47,600 nucleotides of DNA from an uncultured Lachnospiraceae bacterium (GTDB lineage Bacteria; Bacillota; Clostridia; Lachnospirales; Lachnospiraceae). This document shows, piece after piece, positions 1 to 8,259 of this stretch; positions within the stretch are counted from its first letter, which is position 1, and every line of letters begins with the position of its first letter. Both the position numbers and the translations under genes were made by a program. The stretch lies in contig CASWRE010000027.1 of assembly GCA_949471785.1 (NCBI GenBank), positions 1-47,600 on the forward strand, read 5' to 3'. A model generated the notes under the pieces. The model saw only the letters and a list, made by a program, of their open reading frames with translations, was not told the origin of the DNA and ran no database searches.

Positions 1-49
1 CATTTTAATTGGATTTTGCATCGTAACTGTGAAGGTACTGAACAGTTAC
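1..49 (+). repeat. MITE-1, right end of a copy cut by the window edge
   Basis: The first 49 bases match the right-hand 49 bases of the full 236-bp element at 22184-22419 and end in the same terminal inverted repeat, GTACTGAACAGTTAC (35-49). The left end and its target duplication lie outside the window. The copy ends 35 bp upstream of the antitoxin start. Confidence 0.9.
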
Positions 50-83
50 GAAAATATAACAAAAAGTAAAAGGAGAAAGGATT

Positions 84-350
84 ATGCTTATAAAAGCATC
101 GGCAGCGCTGAGAAATGAGTATGCAACGATATCTGCACTGGCCAGGGAAACAAAAGAACCCATATATATTACCAAGAATGGGGAAGGCGATTTAGTATTA
201 ATGAGTATAGACGCCTTTGAAAAGCGGGAGCAGATGTTGCAGTTAAGGGCAAGGATACTTCAGGCGGAGCAGGAACGAATAGACGGAGAGCCGACGATCA
301 GTGTATCAGAGGCGAGAAAGCGCCTAAGGGAGAGAGCCCGTGAAGCATAG
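84..350 (+). CDS. Phd/YefM-family antitoxin
   Basis: An 88-residue protein of the Phd/YefM antitoxin type. The N-terminal half holds the typical DNA-binding fold (residues 1-50), including the family-like stretch EPIYITKNGEGDLVLMS. The basic, charged C-terminal tail (RKRLRERAREA) would be the part that wraps and neutralises the toxin. The start at 84 follows AAAGGAGAAAGG at a good distance. The toxin gene overlaps its end by 11 bp, which implies translational coupling. By family knowledge the antitoxin represses the operon, with the toxin as co-repressor. The leader is short because a MITE-1 copy ends at 49, so the operon promoter may lie in or before the repeat. I am fairly sure of the family but not of the exact subfamily. 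Confidence 0.85.
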   Translation: MLIKASAALRNEYATISALARETKEPIYITKNGEGDLVLMSIDAFEKREQMLQLRARILQAEQERIDGEPTISVSEARKRLRERAREA

Positions 351-648
351 AGTGGAAATTCTGCCTTCCGCATGGGAGGATTTGAAAAAAATAGAGGACT
401 ATTATATTTTGCAGTTTGATGTGCAGACAGCATTGAAAGTCAGCGACCATATTTTAGATACCATTGAACGCCTGGAGCAGTTTCCTGATTCCGGTTCGGC
501 TACCCCGGACGATTGGCTGAATGAGCAGGGGTACCGAATGGTAATCTGCAAAAAGCACATTGCCATATACCGGGTTATTCATGAAACAGCATATGTATAT
601 CACATCGCAGATACGCAGACGGATTACACAAAGCTATTTTACCGGTAA
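340..648 (+). CDS. RelE/ParE-family toxin
   Basis: A 102-residue protein with the RelE/ParE layout. It has an N-terminal strand (HRVEILPSAWEDLKKIEDYY), two helices with the LEQFPDSGS turn typical of the ParE branch, and C-terminal strands (YRMVICKKHIAIYRVIHE, then YVYHIADTQTDY). The start is GTG at 340, preceded by AAGGGAGA, and it overlaps the antitoxin by 11 bp. RelE members cut mRNA on the ribosome and ParE members inhibit gyrase. The sequence resembles ParE-like/YoeB-like chromosomal members and does not let me choose the target. Length and context are normal and the gene looks intact. Confidence 0.85.
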   Translation: MKHRVEILPSAWEDLKKIEDYYILQFDVQTALKVSDHILDTIERLEQFPDSGSATPDDWLNEQGYRMVICKKHIAIYRVIHETAYVYHIADTQTDYTKLFYR

Positions 649-747
649 ATGGCATTACGGTCTTTTGCGCCGGAGGAGGGATGATTCCGTCCTGTAATGA
701 GGAGACATTCAGGAGCATAGCAGTCAGGCGGTGGATTTCCGCCATTC

Positions 748-2298
748 TCATTCCCGCGGAAACATATAGCCGTGTTGCAGTTCATAGTAGTACATGCTGA
801 TCATTTTGGTGGACATCAGGATATACAGACGCTCGTCGCTGCTCTCCAGGTCCAGATTCTCGATCTTCTGGATCTTGCTCAGTCTCTGGTAAAAGGTATT
901 CCGGTGGATATAGAGAGCGTGGGCCGCCGTTACCGCGTTGCAATTGCACTGGATATAGACCTCCAGCGTGTGCAGCAGCTCCGTGCCGTTTTTTTGGTCG
1001 TAGGTGTACAGGTTGACAAGGCCCGGGTGGCATAGATGTCTGGGCGGAATCTTACTGGAACCATAATGCAGAAGATAGTACAGCGCATAATCTTTAAAAT
1101 GATAGCACCAGCTGTCGGGAGCGTAGAGTTCTCCCATTTCATGGGCATACTCTGCCTGCTGGTAATAGATCGGCGTCGTCTCAAAGCTCCAGTATCGGAA
1201 GCTGATTCCTGCCCGCAAAAGCCCGTCCCGCAGCAGAAAGGCGATTCGTCTGGAAATATCAAAAAACGGGCACTTCGATTTGTCCAGATTAATAACCGCC
1301 ACGATTCGGTTTTTAAAAGGCGCGGCCACGCAGGCGGCAAACTGATTCTCCAGCTTCTGACAGAACGTATGGATATCTTTCAGGGGCTGGGTATTTTTTT
1401 GCTTTTTCAGCACAACGCAGCAGTAATTGTCCTCCGGCTTCCAGCTCACCGCGTCCAGCTGATTCTTCATCTCCACGGTGCTGAGCTTGTTGCCTTCCAG
1501 CAGGGACAGCACCAGCGAGGACAGGGCCGGGGCCTCCTGGGAATGGGCTGCCTGGCCAAAGGCCGACACAAGAAATACATTCACATAGCCGACGATCGCA
1601 AGGGCCCTGCGGTCCAGCTCTCTTTCCGTCTCAAAAGCCAGAATATTGTAATTATTTCTCCTGCTATACGTGGTGATCAGGTTCAGAGAAAGTCTGTCAT
1701 CCTTCAAAAGTACGGCGTCTCCGATGTGATTTTCCTCCGTTTTCCTGTAAACCAGATTGAGCTGGTTGAAAAACTCTGTGGGCAGCAGCCGGAGTCCGGA
1801 ATAGGAATCCTGCTCCCATTCCAGCAGTCCCATGGCGTCAGGAGAAATATATAAAATCCGCAGAGACAGATCAAAAACCACAAAAGGAATATCCAAAATC
1901 TCCGCAATATAATTGCACAGGGCGTCCGGAGCGACTCCCTGTATCAAACGATTCTTCAGCGTATCGCTAAAGGCTCCGTACCTTCTGAAAATATCCAGCA
2001 CGGCATTTAAAACCAGAAAAAAGCGGTTATCCAATATACATAGATAATCCACCGAACGTCCCTTAAAATAGAGGGCATTCACCCGGCCCACCACCAGCAG
2101 GGACACATGTCCCGAAAATTTCCAGTGAACGGGCAGCCGCCGGGCCTCCGCCACATAGAGCGTATGGGGCTCCGGCGGCTCGCTGGTCAGTACGGCCGCC
2201 GCACGCAGCTCCATGGCATAGGGAAGATTAGAAGCCGAGTCCGCAAAATCAAACTGCTGTTTCAGTTCATCCCGAATGACATCCAAACTCAGCCTCAT
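748..2298 (-). CDS. PucR-family (CdaR-like) transcriptional regulator
   Basis: A 516-residue regulator. The C-terminal 60-70 residues carry the PucR helix-turn-helix (LLHTLEVYIQCNCNAVTAAH, then ALYIHRNTFYQRLSKI), which is diagnostic for this family. The long N-terminal and middle part (about residues 1-400) has no membrane segments and should be the ligand-sensing, GGDEF-derived CdaR-like region. The ATG at 2298 is preceded by GGAGGG on the minus strand. It lies 14 bp behind the UroD-like gene (2313-3362) on the same strand, so the two are probably one transcript. PucR regulators usually control catabolic or transport genes next to them; the divergent carrier/permease/UroD genes are the natural targets here. 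Its effector is unknown. Confidence 0.85.
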   Translation of the reverse strand: MRLSLDVIRDELKQQFDFADSASNLPYAMELRAAAVLTSEPPEPHTLYVAEARRLPVHWKFSGHVSLLVVGRVNALYFKGRSVDYLCILDNRFFLVLNAVLDIFRRYGAFSDTLKNRLIQGVAPDALCNYIAEILDIPFVVFDLSLRILYISPDAMGLLEWEQDSYSGLRLLPTEFFNQLNLVYRKTEENHIGDAVLLKDDRLSLNLITTYSRRNNYNILAFETERELDRRALAIVGYVNVFLVSAFGQAAHSQEAPALSSLVLSLLEGNKLSTVEMKNQLDAVSWKPEDNYCCVVLKKQKNTQPLKDIHTFCQKLENQFAACVAAPFKNRIVAVINLDKSKCPFFDISRRIAFLLRDGLLRAGISFRYWSFETTPIYYQQAEYAHEMGELYAPDSWCYHFKDYALYYLLHYGSSKIPPRHLCHPGLVNLYTYDQKNGTELLHTLEVYIQCNCNAVTAAHALYIHRNTFYQRLSKIQKIENLDLESSDERLYILMSTKMISMYYYELQHGYMFPRE

Positions 2299-2312
2299 GG
2301 CGTTCCCTCCGT

Positions 2313-3362
2313 TTATTTCTGTGCCGCCCGCTCTGCGGCATATTTTTTACTGCTGTATTCAAATATTTCCGTGGTAACCGCCGTGTAAGACATGGGCGTC
2401 ATGCACTTAAAAGCCAGAATCAGTCCTCCGCCCTCACCCAGATCGTCGATCACCTGACGGACATACGCGCGAAGCTGCTGTTCCGTCACATGCGGGTCCT
2501 GAAGAATATAGGGGTCCAGGGTATATTGAATGGCTATCTTGTCCCCATATTTGGCTTTCACGGCTTTCAAATCATTCATGGGCTGGGCTTCCCAGAAGTG
2601 GAATCCCAGATCCACCATATAGGGTACCAGAGTTTCCGTCTTCCCGCAGCTGTGGCAGTCCCAGTATAAACCCAGTTCATGGACGCGTTTGGCTATACGT
2701 TTCATGGGCGGAAGGATCAATTCACTAAATACCTGTGGTGAAATGAAAGTGCTGATCTGCGTTCCCCAGTCGTCGGAATTGATCAGAAGATCAAAGGGGG
2801 CCCACTCTGCCGACAGTTTATCCAGAAGAGCGATTTTATAATCTGCCATTGCATTGAAAAATTCCGCCGCGTCCTCCGGTTCCTCCAGAAGCCAGCTTAA
2901 AGACTCTTCGGGAGGGCATAAAGAGAGCAGACGTTCAAACAGGCCGTCCTGCATCACATAGCCGGTAATCTTATGGGGATCAATCTTTTCACGCGCTTCT
3001 GCGGCGCCCACGGAGAAGTCTATCTTGTCCAGATCAGGAAATACCAGCTTTTCTCTCCATTGGGAGGGATTATCCATGATGAAAGTATTAGGCGTAACCA
3101 TCTGGCCGCCCACGGCGTCCACATAACTCCAGCTCACGCCGAACCAGTCCGTGCCGCTGGTGCCAAAAGCAGGCCGGTCGTTATCATGGGGGCAAAAAGT
3201 CATTCCGTTGTCAATGTCCTTCATGGGTACCCAGTAGGGAAGTTTGTGCTCCATACACAACTTGTAATTCTCTTTTTGGGATACCGGATAGTCGAATTTG
3301 GGCAGGGGGCAGGGCGGCGGAACCATCCGGCTCTCTATGATCAGGGTTTTTTTTGTTGACAT
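2313..3362 (-). CDS. UroD-like (MtaA/CmuA-type) methyltransferase with intact zinc site
   Basis: A 349-residue protein of the uroporphyrinogen decarboxylase superfamily. Members such as MtaA/MtbA move methyl groups from corrinoid proteins to a thiol, while true UroD acts in haem synthesis. The zinc-ligand pattern of the methyltransferase branch is visible: H237-x-C239 in CHSCGK and C320 in LAFKC. Other family landmarks are NSDDWGTQISTFISP (195-209) and VPYMVDLGF. The start at 3362 follows AAGGAGGAAAT. It leads an apparent operon with the PucR regulator, divergent from a carrier and an anion permease. No corrinoid protein gene is nearby, so substrate and methyl acceptor are unknown. A haem-pathway role is unlikely because no hem genes are present. 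Confidence 0.85.
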   Translation of the reverse strand: MSTKKTLIIESRMVPPPCPLPKFDYPVSQKENYKLCMEHKLPYWVPMKDIDNGMTFCPHDNDRPAFGTSGTDWFGVSWSYVDAVGGQMVTPNTFIMDNPSQWREKLVFPDLDKIDFSVGAAEAREKIDPHKITGYVMQDGLFERLLSLCPPEESLSWLLEEPEDAAEFFNAMADYKIALLDKLSAEWAPFDLLINSDDWGTQISTFISPQVFSELILPPMKRIAKRVHELGLYWDCHSCGKTETLVPYMVDLGFHFWEAQPMNDLKAVKAKYGDKIAIQYTLDPYILQDPHVTEQQLRAYVRQVIDDLGEGGGLILAFKCMTPMSYTAVTTEIFEYSSKKYAAERAAQK

Positions 3363-3835
3363 ATGATTTCCTCCTTATACAAGATCATGGCATGTATTGC
3401 TTGCGGCGTTGCCATAAAGAACTATTAAAGAATTAATCTCTTAATCGGTTCTTAAGGAAATCTGTGATCTTTTTATATCATGGGCCTTACACAGTGTCAA
3501 GCCGGAGGCAGCAGGGACGCATTTGATCTTGCGCAGAAAAGAAATATCTGTGCCGCGACATATTTCGTCACAAAAAATAAATATTTAGTAAAAAGTATAA
3601 AATTTTTAATCCAGAATACGACAAAATCACGAAAAAAAAAATTGTTCCGAAAACAAACCTGGCAAACCGATGGGCATACTGCACACTATCCAAAAAAAGA
3701 AATCAACATTGTACATATTACATAAAACAACGCTGTACATTATGATATTTTTAGGCAAAATAGCTTGCGGCATTGTCTGGGAAACGCAGATACATCAGCA
3801 AAAATATCTATGCTTAAAGAATTGGGAGGTACACT
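3363..3835. promoter_or_regulatory. Divergent regulatory region with dyad and repeated motifs
   Basis: A 473-bp AT-rich gap with no convincing gene. It separates the minus-strand UroD/PucR genes from the plus-strand carrier genes. Visible structure: an imperfect 37-bp dyad at 3417-3453 with outer arms AAGAAC and GTTCTT and inner ATTAA/TTAAT; a direct repeat GCTTGCGGC(G/A)TTG at 3399-3411 and 3763-3775; and TGTACAT twice (3711-3717, 3734-3740). The carrier ribosome site GGGAGGT is at 3824-3830. The dyad and the repeats are candidate sites for PucR or another regulator; this is inference. Confidence 0.5.
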
Positions 3836-5046
3836 ATGTCACAAAACACAAACGCAGCCTCAAAGAAAATGCTGAATCCTTACGTTTACATTATCATTAT
3901 GATCCTGTTTTTCATGTGTTACGGGAACTGTCAGTATAAGATCAACCCGGTGCTCACCTATTTGATGGAAGGCATGGGAATAGGGACGGGACGGAACGGG
4001 CCGGTCTGCTCACTTCTTCCGTAAACCTGCTCGGCATCTTTATCACCATCCCTCTGGGTGTGGTCATGAACAAGCTGGGCCCCCGCAAGATGGGTTTTCT
4101 GGGCATTAGTCTGGTACTGGGCGGCTCTGTTTTGGGAACGTTTTTCACCATGAATTTTTCTGTCATGCTGATTTCCCAGCTCATCGTCGGAGCCGGCGGC
4201 GCCGCGATCTCCATCGCCTGTCCCTATGTCATTGCCTGCCTCTTTGTGCCGGAAATGCGCGGTAAGGCCAACGGCGCTTACATTATGGCGGGTACATTGT
4301 CTCAGCTTTTTATGTACAATATCGTTCCGAGGATCGTGACGCCGGCCAATGTGGCCCCCGCCTGGTGGCTGACCAATGTCTGGTCTCTGGTCATGATGAT
4401 CGTCTGGATGCTGACCATCACGGACGAGGTAGCTCCCCCGGCCGGCGCTTCCGGACAGCAGGGCCCGTCTCTGATCACCACCCTCAAATCCCTGGGCGAC
4501 TCCAAGATGCTGCGCTTTTTCATTGGCGGTATGTTTATGATGGCCTCGGCGGTGGCCGTACTCGCCATGACCCCGGCTTTCCTGGTTCAGACAAAAGGCA
4601 TGGACGTGGCCGCGGCCGGTTCCCTGGTTTCCGTCTGTGCCCTGGTGGGTGCTATCTGCTCCCTTCTGGGCGGCTGGCTCTCCGATGTGCTCCATACCCG
4701 AAAATGGATTTTTGTATTCTGCTTTGCCTGGATGGCCGTGTCCAGAGTATTCATCGCTATCCTGCCCGCGGGAATGCTGCTGAATATCTGTATCTGGCTT
4801 CAGGGAATTCCCTCTATTACCATGGGGCTGTTCTACACGGCGGGCAGTGACGTGATCGAAAAAGAGAATTACGCCATGTGCTGTTCCGTATTAAGTACGG
4901 GGACCAAGATCGGCTCTTTCTTCGGGGCCACGATCTTCGGTATTCTGGCCGCCACTACCCTGGGATACGCGGGCGCCTACATGATATTTGCCGCTGTTTC
5001 CATTGTTCCCATGATCTGCATGGTTACGTTGAAAGGATTGAAATAA
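3836..5046 (+). pseudogene. MFS transporter, interrupted by a -1 frameshift
   Basis: The reading frame from ATG 3836 (ribosome site GGGAGGT) encodes the first helix of a major facilitator carrier, then hits a stop at 4022-4024. The homologous frame continues without a break from about 4001 to 5046 (AGLLTSSVNLLGIF, IPLGVVMNKLGPRKMGFLG, and about ten further hydrophobic segments). Adding one G to the run at 3998-4000 restores a normal carrier of about 403 residues. The loop motif between helices 2 and 3 (GVVMNKLGPRKMG) is the usual MFS signature. The restored gene ends directly before the SLC13 permease start at 5047, so the two are co-transcribed. The break is either a real mutation or an assembly error in a homopolymer; everything else in the frame looks conserved. 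Its substrate is unknown. Confidence 0.8.
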
Positions 5047-6444
5047 ATGAAGACGTTACAGGCAAAACAAAAATATGGGCTGCTGTTTGCTTTGCTGATC
5101 CTGGCCGCCATGTTTTTTATCCCCGCGCCTGATGGTCTGACCGAGGCGGGCGTCCGTACACTGGGCTGCACACTGGCTTTGCTGGTCTGCCTGAGTACGG
5201 GGGCCCTGCCCCTGGGGCTGACCTCCCTGATTTTTATGATGCTGTACTATGTGCTGGGCGCAGCGGCCTCTCTGCCGGCGGCCATCAGCGGCATGGCCAC
5301 GCCGCCGGTATTTTTTATACTGGCTTCTTTCGGGATGTCTGCCGCCGTGTCCGAATCGCCGATTTCTCGACGCATCCTGTATTTTATGCTGAAACTTTTC
5401 GGGAAATCGCTGAAAAGCACGCTCCTCGGCCTGATGTTTGCCACGGCTGTGGTCTCGGCTTTTATATCCAATGTCCCCGTCACGGCCATGTTCGTCACCA
5501 TCGGTCTGGCTTTTCTGAAACTGTACAAAGATGAAGAAAGCCGCAGGCAGACGGGACGTACCATGATGATCGCCATTCCGGTGGCCGCCATGATCGGAGG
5601 GATCATGACGCCCGTGGGCTCTTCGCCCAATCTGGTAGCCATATCCACTTTAAAATCCATGGCCGGCTATGATATTTCCTTTGTAGAATGGGCGGCTTAC
5701 GGCGTGCCCATCGGCCTGGTCCTGATTCCGCTGGCCTGGCTGATCATCACCCGCGTATTCCCTCCGGTGGAGCTGGAACGGGAACGCTTTGAAAAATTTG
5801 TGGAAGACTCCAGGGTTACGGAAAAAGTAGATCGTCAGGAGGCAAAGGTCATCGGCATCATGGGGACTATGATCATTCTCTGGGTACTTTCCTCGTGGAT
5901 ACCGGCCATTAATCTCTATGTAGTGGCCGTCTTGGGCGTAGCCGTCATGTTTCTGCCCGGCATCCGGGTACTGGACTGGGAAAATTTTAAGAAAAATACC
6001 AACTGGGATGTGGTCTTTGTCACCGCGTCCGTGATCTCTCTGGGCAATATTATCAGTGAGACGGGCCTGAGCGCCTGGGTCGTCAACACGGTATTCCCGG
6101 CGGATCTGTCCCTGCCTGCCTTCGCTATGGTATTTATCACGGCGGTTTTCGTGATACTCATGCTTCTGGTGGTGCCGATCAGCGGGGCCCTGATCCAGAT
6201 CCTGGCCGGCCCGCTCATTGTGGTGGCCGCCAATTGCGGCATTGCTCCGGTGGTGCTGATCGTGACGCTGTGTTTCTGCGCTACGAATTGTTACCTGCTG
6301 CCTATTGACACCGTTCCCCTGCTGGCCTACAGCACAGGTTATTTTCAGATGACGGACATGCCCAGGGCCACGGCGCCCATCCTTCTGGTACTGGCCCTGT
6401 TGTGCGCCCTGTGGAATCCCATGCTCTGCGGATGGCTGGCCTGA
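5047..6444 (+). CDS. SLC13/DASS-type anion permease
   Basis: A 465-residue integral membrane protein with about 11-12 hydrophobic segments, of the divalent anion/sodium symporter (SLC13/CitT) type. The motif GGIMTPVGSSPNLVA (about 183-197) matches the conserved substrate/sodium-binding SNT/SPN hairpin of the first half. The second half repeats the fold (VPISGALIQILAGPLIVVA). Its ATG abuts the stop of the MFS gene with no spacer, so it relies on coupled translation. Family members import dicarboxylates, citrate or related anions, and the position between an MFS carrier and a UroD-like protein suggests uptake of the compound processed by this cluster. The specific substrate cannot be read from the sequence. 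Confidence 0.85.
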   Translation: MKTLQAKQKYGLLFALLILAAMFFIPAPDGLTEAGVRTLGCTLALLVCLSTGALPLGLTSLIFMMLYYVLGAAASLPAAISGMATPPVFFILASFGMSAAVSESPISRRILYFMLKLFGKSLKSTLLGLMFATAVVSAFISNVPVTAMFVTIGLAFLKLYKDEESRRQTGRTMMIAIPVAAMIGGIMTPVGSSPNLVAISTLKSMAGYDISFVEWAAYGVPIGLVLIPLAWLIITRVFPPVELERERFEKFVEDSRVTEKVDRQEAKVIGIMGTMIILWVLSSWIPAINLYVVAVLGVAVMFLPGIRVLDWENFKKNTNWDVVFVTASVISLGNIISETGLSAWVVNTVFPADLSLPAFAMVFITAVFVILMLLVVPISGALIQILAGPLIVVAANCGIAPVVLIVTLCFCATNCYLLPIDTVPLLAYSTGYFQMTDMPRATAPILLVLALLCALWNPMLCGWLA

Positions 6445-6503
6445 CAGATCCATATTTCAGACGGGCGAAACCGCTGCTGAAATTCCGATGAGTAAACATA
6501 TTC

Positions 6504-6527
6504 TGCGCATGATTCCCGTCATGCGCA
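6504..6527 (+). other. Perfect 9-bp hairpin before the UroD-like gene
   Basis: TGCGCATGA (6504-6512) pairs with TCATGCGCA (6519-6527) around a six-base loop. It lies between the permease stop and the ribosome site GGAGGAA of the next gene. There is no T-run, so it is not a normal terminator. It may stabilise or process the downstream mRNA. Confidence 0.5.
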
Positions 6528-6542
6528 TACGGAGGAAATAAT

Positions 6543-7532
6543 ATGCTGACAAAAAAACAAAATCTCCTGGAAACCATTCATGGAGGACGTCCTGATCGAT
6601 TTGTGAATCAATACGAAGCCTTCTCCATGGTCTTTCACCCCATTTCCACCCAGAGCGCCCGGCCTGTCTACGGCGGGGGAGAGGTGGTAAATGCCTGGGG
6701 CGTGACCACGTCATGGCCCCTCGGAACTCCCGGTTCTTTCCCGGTACATACGCCGGATAAGATTGTTATCAAAGATATTACCCGTTGGCGGGACTATGTG
6801 AAAGTGCCGCCCACAGAATTCCCCGAATCCGCCTGGGAGCCTTTTATCAAGCAGGCGGAGGCCATTGACCGGGATGAGTATTTTGTCACTCCGTTCATTG
6901 CGCCCGGTATTTTTGAGCAATGCCATCACCTGGGGGAAATACAGAACACACTCATTAATTTTTACGAAGAACCGGATGATATGAAAGACCTGATCAAGTA
7001 TCTGACCGAGTGGGAGGTGCGGCAGGCGGAAGAGATCTGTAAATATCTGAGGCCGGACGGCCTGTTCCACCACGATGATTGGGGCAGCCAGACTTCCACG
7101 TTCATTTCTCCGGAAATGTTCGAGGAATTCCTGTTGCCGGCTTACAAAGACATATACGGGTGCTACAAAGAAAACGGCGTAGAACTGATCGTCCATCACA
7201 GCGATTCCTATGCCGCCACACTGGTTCCCTATATGATCGAGATGGGAATCGATATCTGGCAGGGCGTCATGACTACCAACAATATTCCCGAGCTGATCAA
7301 AAAATACGGAGGGCAGATCAGTTTTATGGGCGGTATAGACAGTGCGAAGATTGATTATGAGGGCTGGACGCCGGAGGTTGTCGCAAAAGAAGTGAAGCGG
7401 GCCTGCGACGAAAACGGCAAATTCTATTTTATTCCCAGCGCTTCCCAGGGATTGGCCATAAGCACTTATAAGGGCGTGTATGAAGCCACTTCCCGGGCCA
7501 TCGACGAATACAGCAAGGTGGTATTTGGCTAA
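6543..7532 (+). CDS. UroD-like protein lacking the zinc-site cysteines
   Basis: A 329-residue member of the UroD/MtaA superfamily. It shares the landmarks HHDDWGSQTSTFISPEMFEE (176-195) and VPYMIEMGIDIWQGV with the protein at 2313-3362. At the metal site it reads HHSDS (218-222) instead of H-x-C, and PSASQG (298-303) where the other has its second cysteine. It therefore lacks the thiolate ligands and probably works differently, for example as a decarboxylase/lyase or with other ligands; this is inference. The start at 6543 follows GGAGGAA. It is the last gene of the carrier-permease transcript and is followed by two hairpins (7593-7678). It is intact. Confidence 0.85.
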   Translation: MLTKKQNLLETIHGGRPDRFVNQYEAFSMVFHPISTQSARPVYGGGEVVNAWGVTTSWPLGTPGSFPVHTPDKIVIKDITRWRDYVKVPPTEFPESAWEPFIKQAEAIDRDEYFVTPFIAPGIFEQCHHLGEIQNTLINFYEEPDDMKDLIKYLTEWEVRQAEEICKYLRPDGLFHHDDWGSQTSTFISPEMFEEFLLPAYKDIYGCYKENGVELIVHHSDSYAATLVPYMIEMGIDIWQGVMTTNNIPELIKKYGGQISFMGGIDSAKIDYEGWTPEVVAKEVKRACDENGKFYFIPSASQGLAISTYKGVYEATSRAIDEYSKVVFG

Positions 7533-7592
7533 AACCAGATACCACCCGCCAATTGGACTGTGTTATACGGTGTTCAAAGGGAAAAGGAAATA

Positions 7593-7678
7593 GCCGCCAA
7601 CTACTTGCGATAGTTGACGGCCTGATGTAAATTAGGTTTTTTCTGTTGAGGGTAGCCGTTTCTATGGCTTCCCTTTTT
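7593..7678 (+). terminator. Tandem hairpins, second an intrinsic terminator
   Basis: The first stem is GCCGcCAACT (7593-7602) with AGTTGaCGGC (7612-7621), followed 15 bases later by T6 (7637-7642). The second stem is GGGtAGCC (7650-7657) with GGCTtCCC (7666-7673), followed directly by TTTTT. The second is a credible end for the UroD transcript. The pair also resembles attenuation leaders of clostridial mobile elements, but no leader peptide was identified. Confidence 0.65.
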
Positions 7679-7767
7679 GTATTTCTAATATAGCATATCT
7701 GAGGGCGGTATTCAAGGGGCAAATACACCTGAGCGGTAGCAGCGTACCGGCCGGATACGGAACGAAT

Positions 7768-8123
7768 ATGTCAGAAAGTGTATGCCCGTATCGACAAGAG
7801 AGACCGAAGACGGAAGAGTATGCGACAGGAAAGTATTTTGATCCCTATACGGATCTGGAGGCCTGTGAAATCGTGTATGTTCGGTACGGGAACTATATTA
7901 CCGTACCCTCTTTTTATCTGGGAAACGGTAATTACGCCCATATTGTATCTGCGGACGGCACAGGGATACGCTGCAAAAAGGGACAGACGGTGGCCATTTC
8001 TTTTGACCAGTACCTGGCGGACCCTCTGATGGAGGGCAATTCTGAAAAAGCGATTTTGACGATAATAACTGTCTCTATGCCAATATCTGGAACGATCAGT
8101 TGGGGGAGCAATTGATTTCATAG
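7768..8123 (+). pseudogene. Unrecognised small protein, frameshifted
   Basis: From ATG 7768 the frame encodes a soluble, aromatic-rich protein (EIVYVRYGNYITVPSFYLGN, about residues 34-53). After SEKA it runs into unrelated sequence and stops at 8115. The preceding style of sequence continues in the neighbouring frame as DFDDNNCLYANIWNDQLGEQ and stops at 8123. One extra A in the A5 run at 8045-8049 joins the two parts (SEKSDFDD) into a protein of about 118 residues. I do not recognise the family, and there is no good ribosome site before 7768, so the 5' part may also be lost. It sits between a terminator pair and the restriction operon, a usual place for remnants of mobile DNA. Confidence 0.45.
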
Positions 8124-8151
8124 ACGAATTGTGGCATAATATAGATTATGC
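8112..8151 (+). promoter_or_regulatory. Promoter with overlapping palindrome for the hsd operon
   Basis: TTGATT (8112-8117), a 17-bp spacer and CATAAT (8135-8140) form a plausible promoter. GCATAAT-ATAG-ATTATGC (8134-8151) is a perfect 7-bp palindrome covering the -10 region, so it is a candidate operator. The hsdM start is about 110 bp downstream, and the leader in between holds no clear gene. Confidence 0.55.
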
Positions 8152-8259
8152 AGGTACAAACGAGTAAACAGAGAAAGTTTTATGATATTGGCACATCCGC
8201 GAAACAGCGTGTGTCGATGAAGAATAGCTTAAAGGAAGTATGTTTTGGGGGAAGCTGAA

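Noticed and set aside
1036..1854. Long plus-strand frame opposite the PucR gene (and similar long antisense frames over 4-6 kb, 33.1-34.7 kb and 43.6-44.7 kb)
   Set aside because: They lie antisense to well-recognised genes, lack ribosome sites and encode low-complexity, basic or histidine-rich sequences without family features.
6543..7532. Haem-pathway HemE
   Set aside because: No other haem genes are nearby, and the gene is embedded with carriers; the sequence fits the broader MtaA/UroD superfamily better.
7533..8244. Integrated conjugative element border
   Set aside because: The hairpins resemble leaders of such elements, but no integrase, excisionase, relaxase or attachment repeats are visible.
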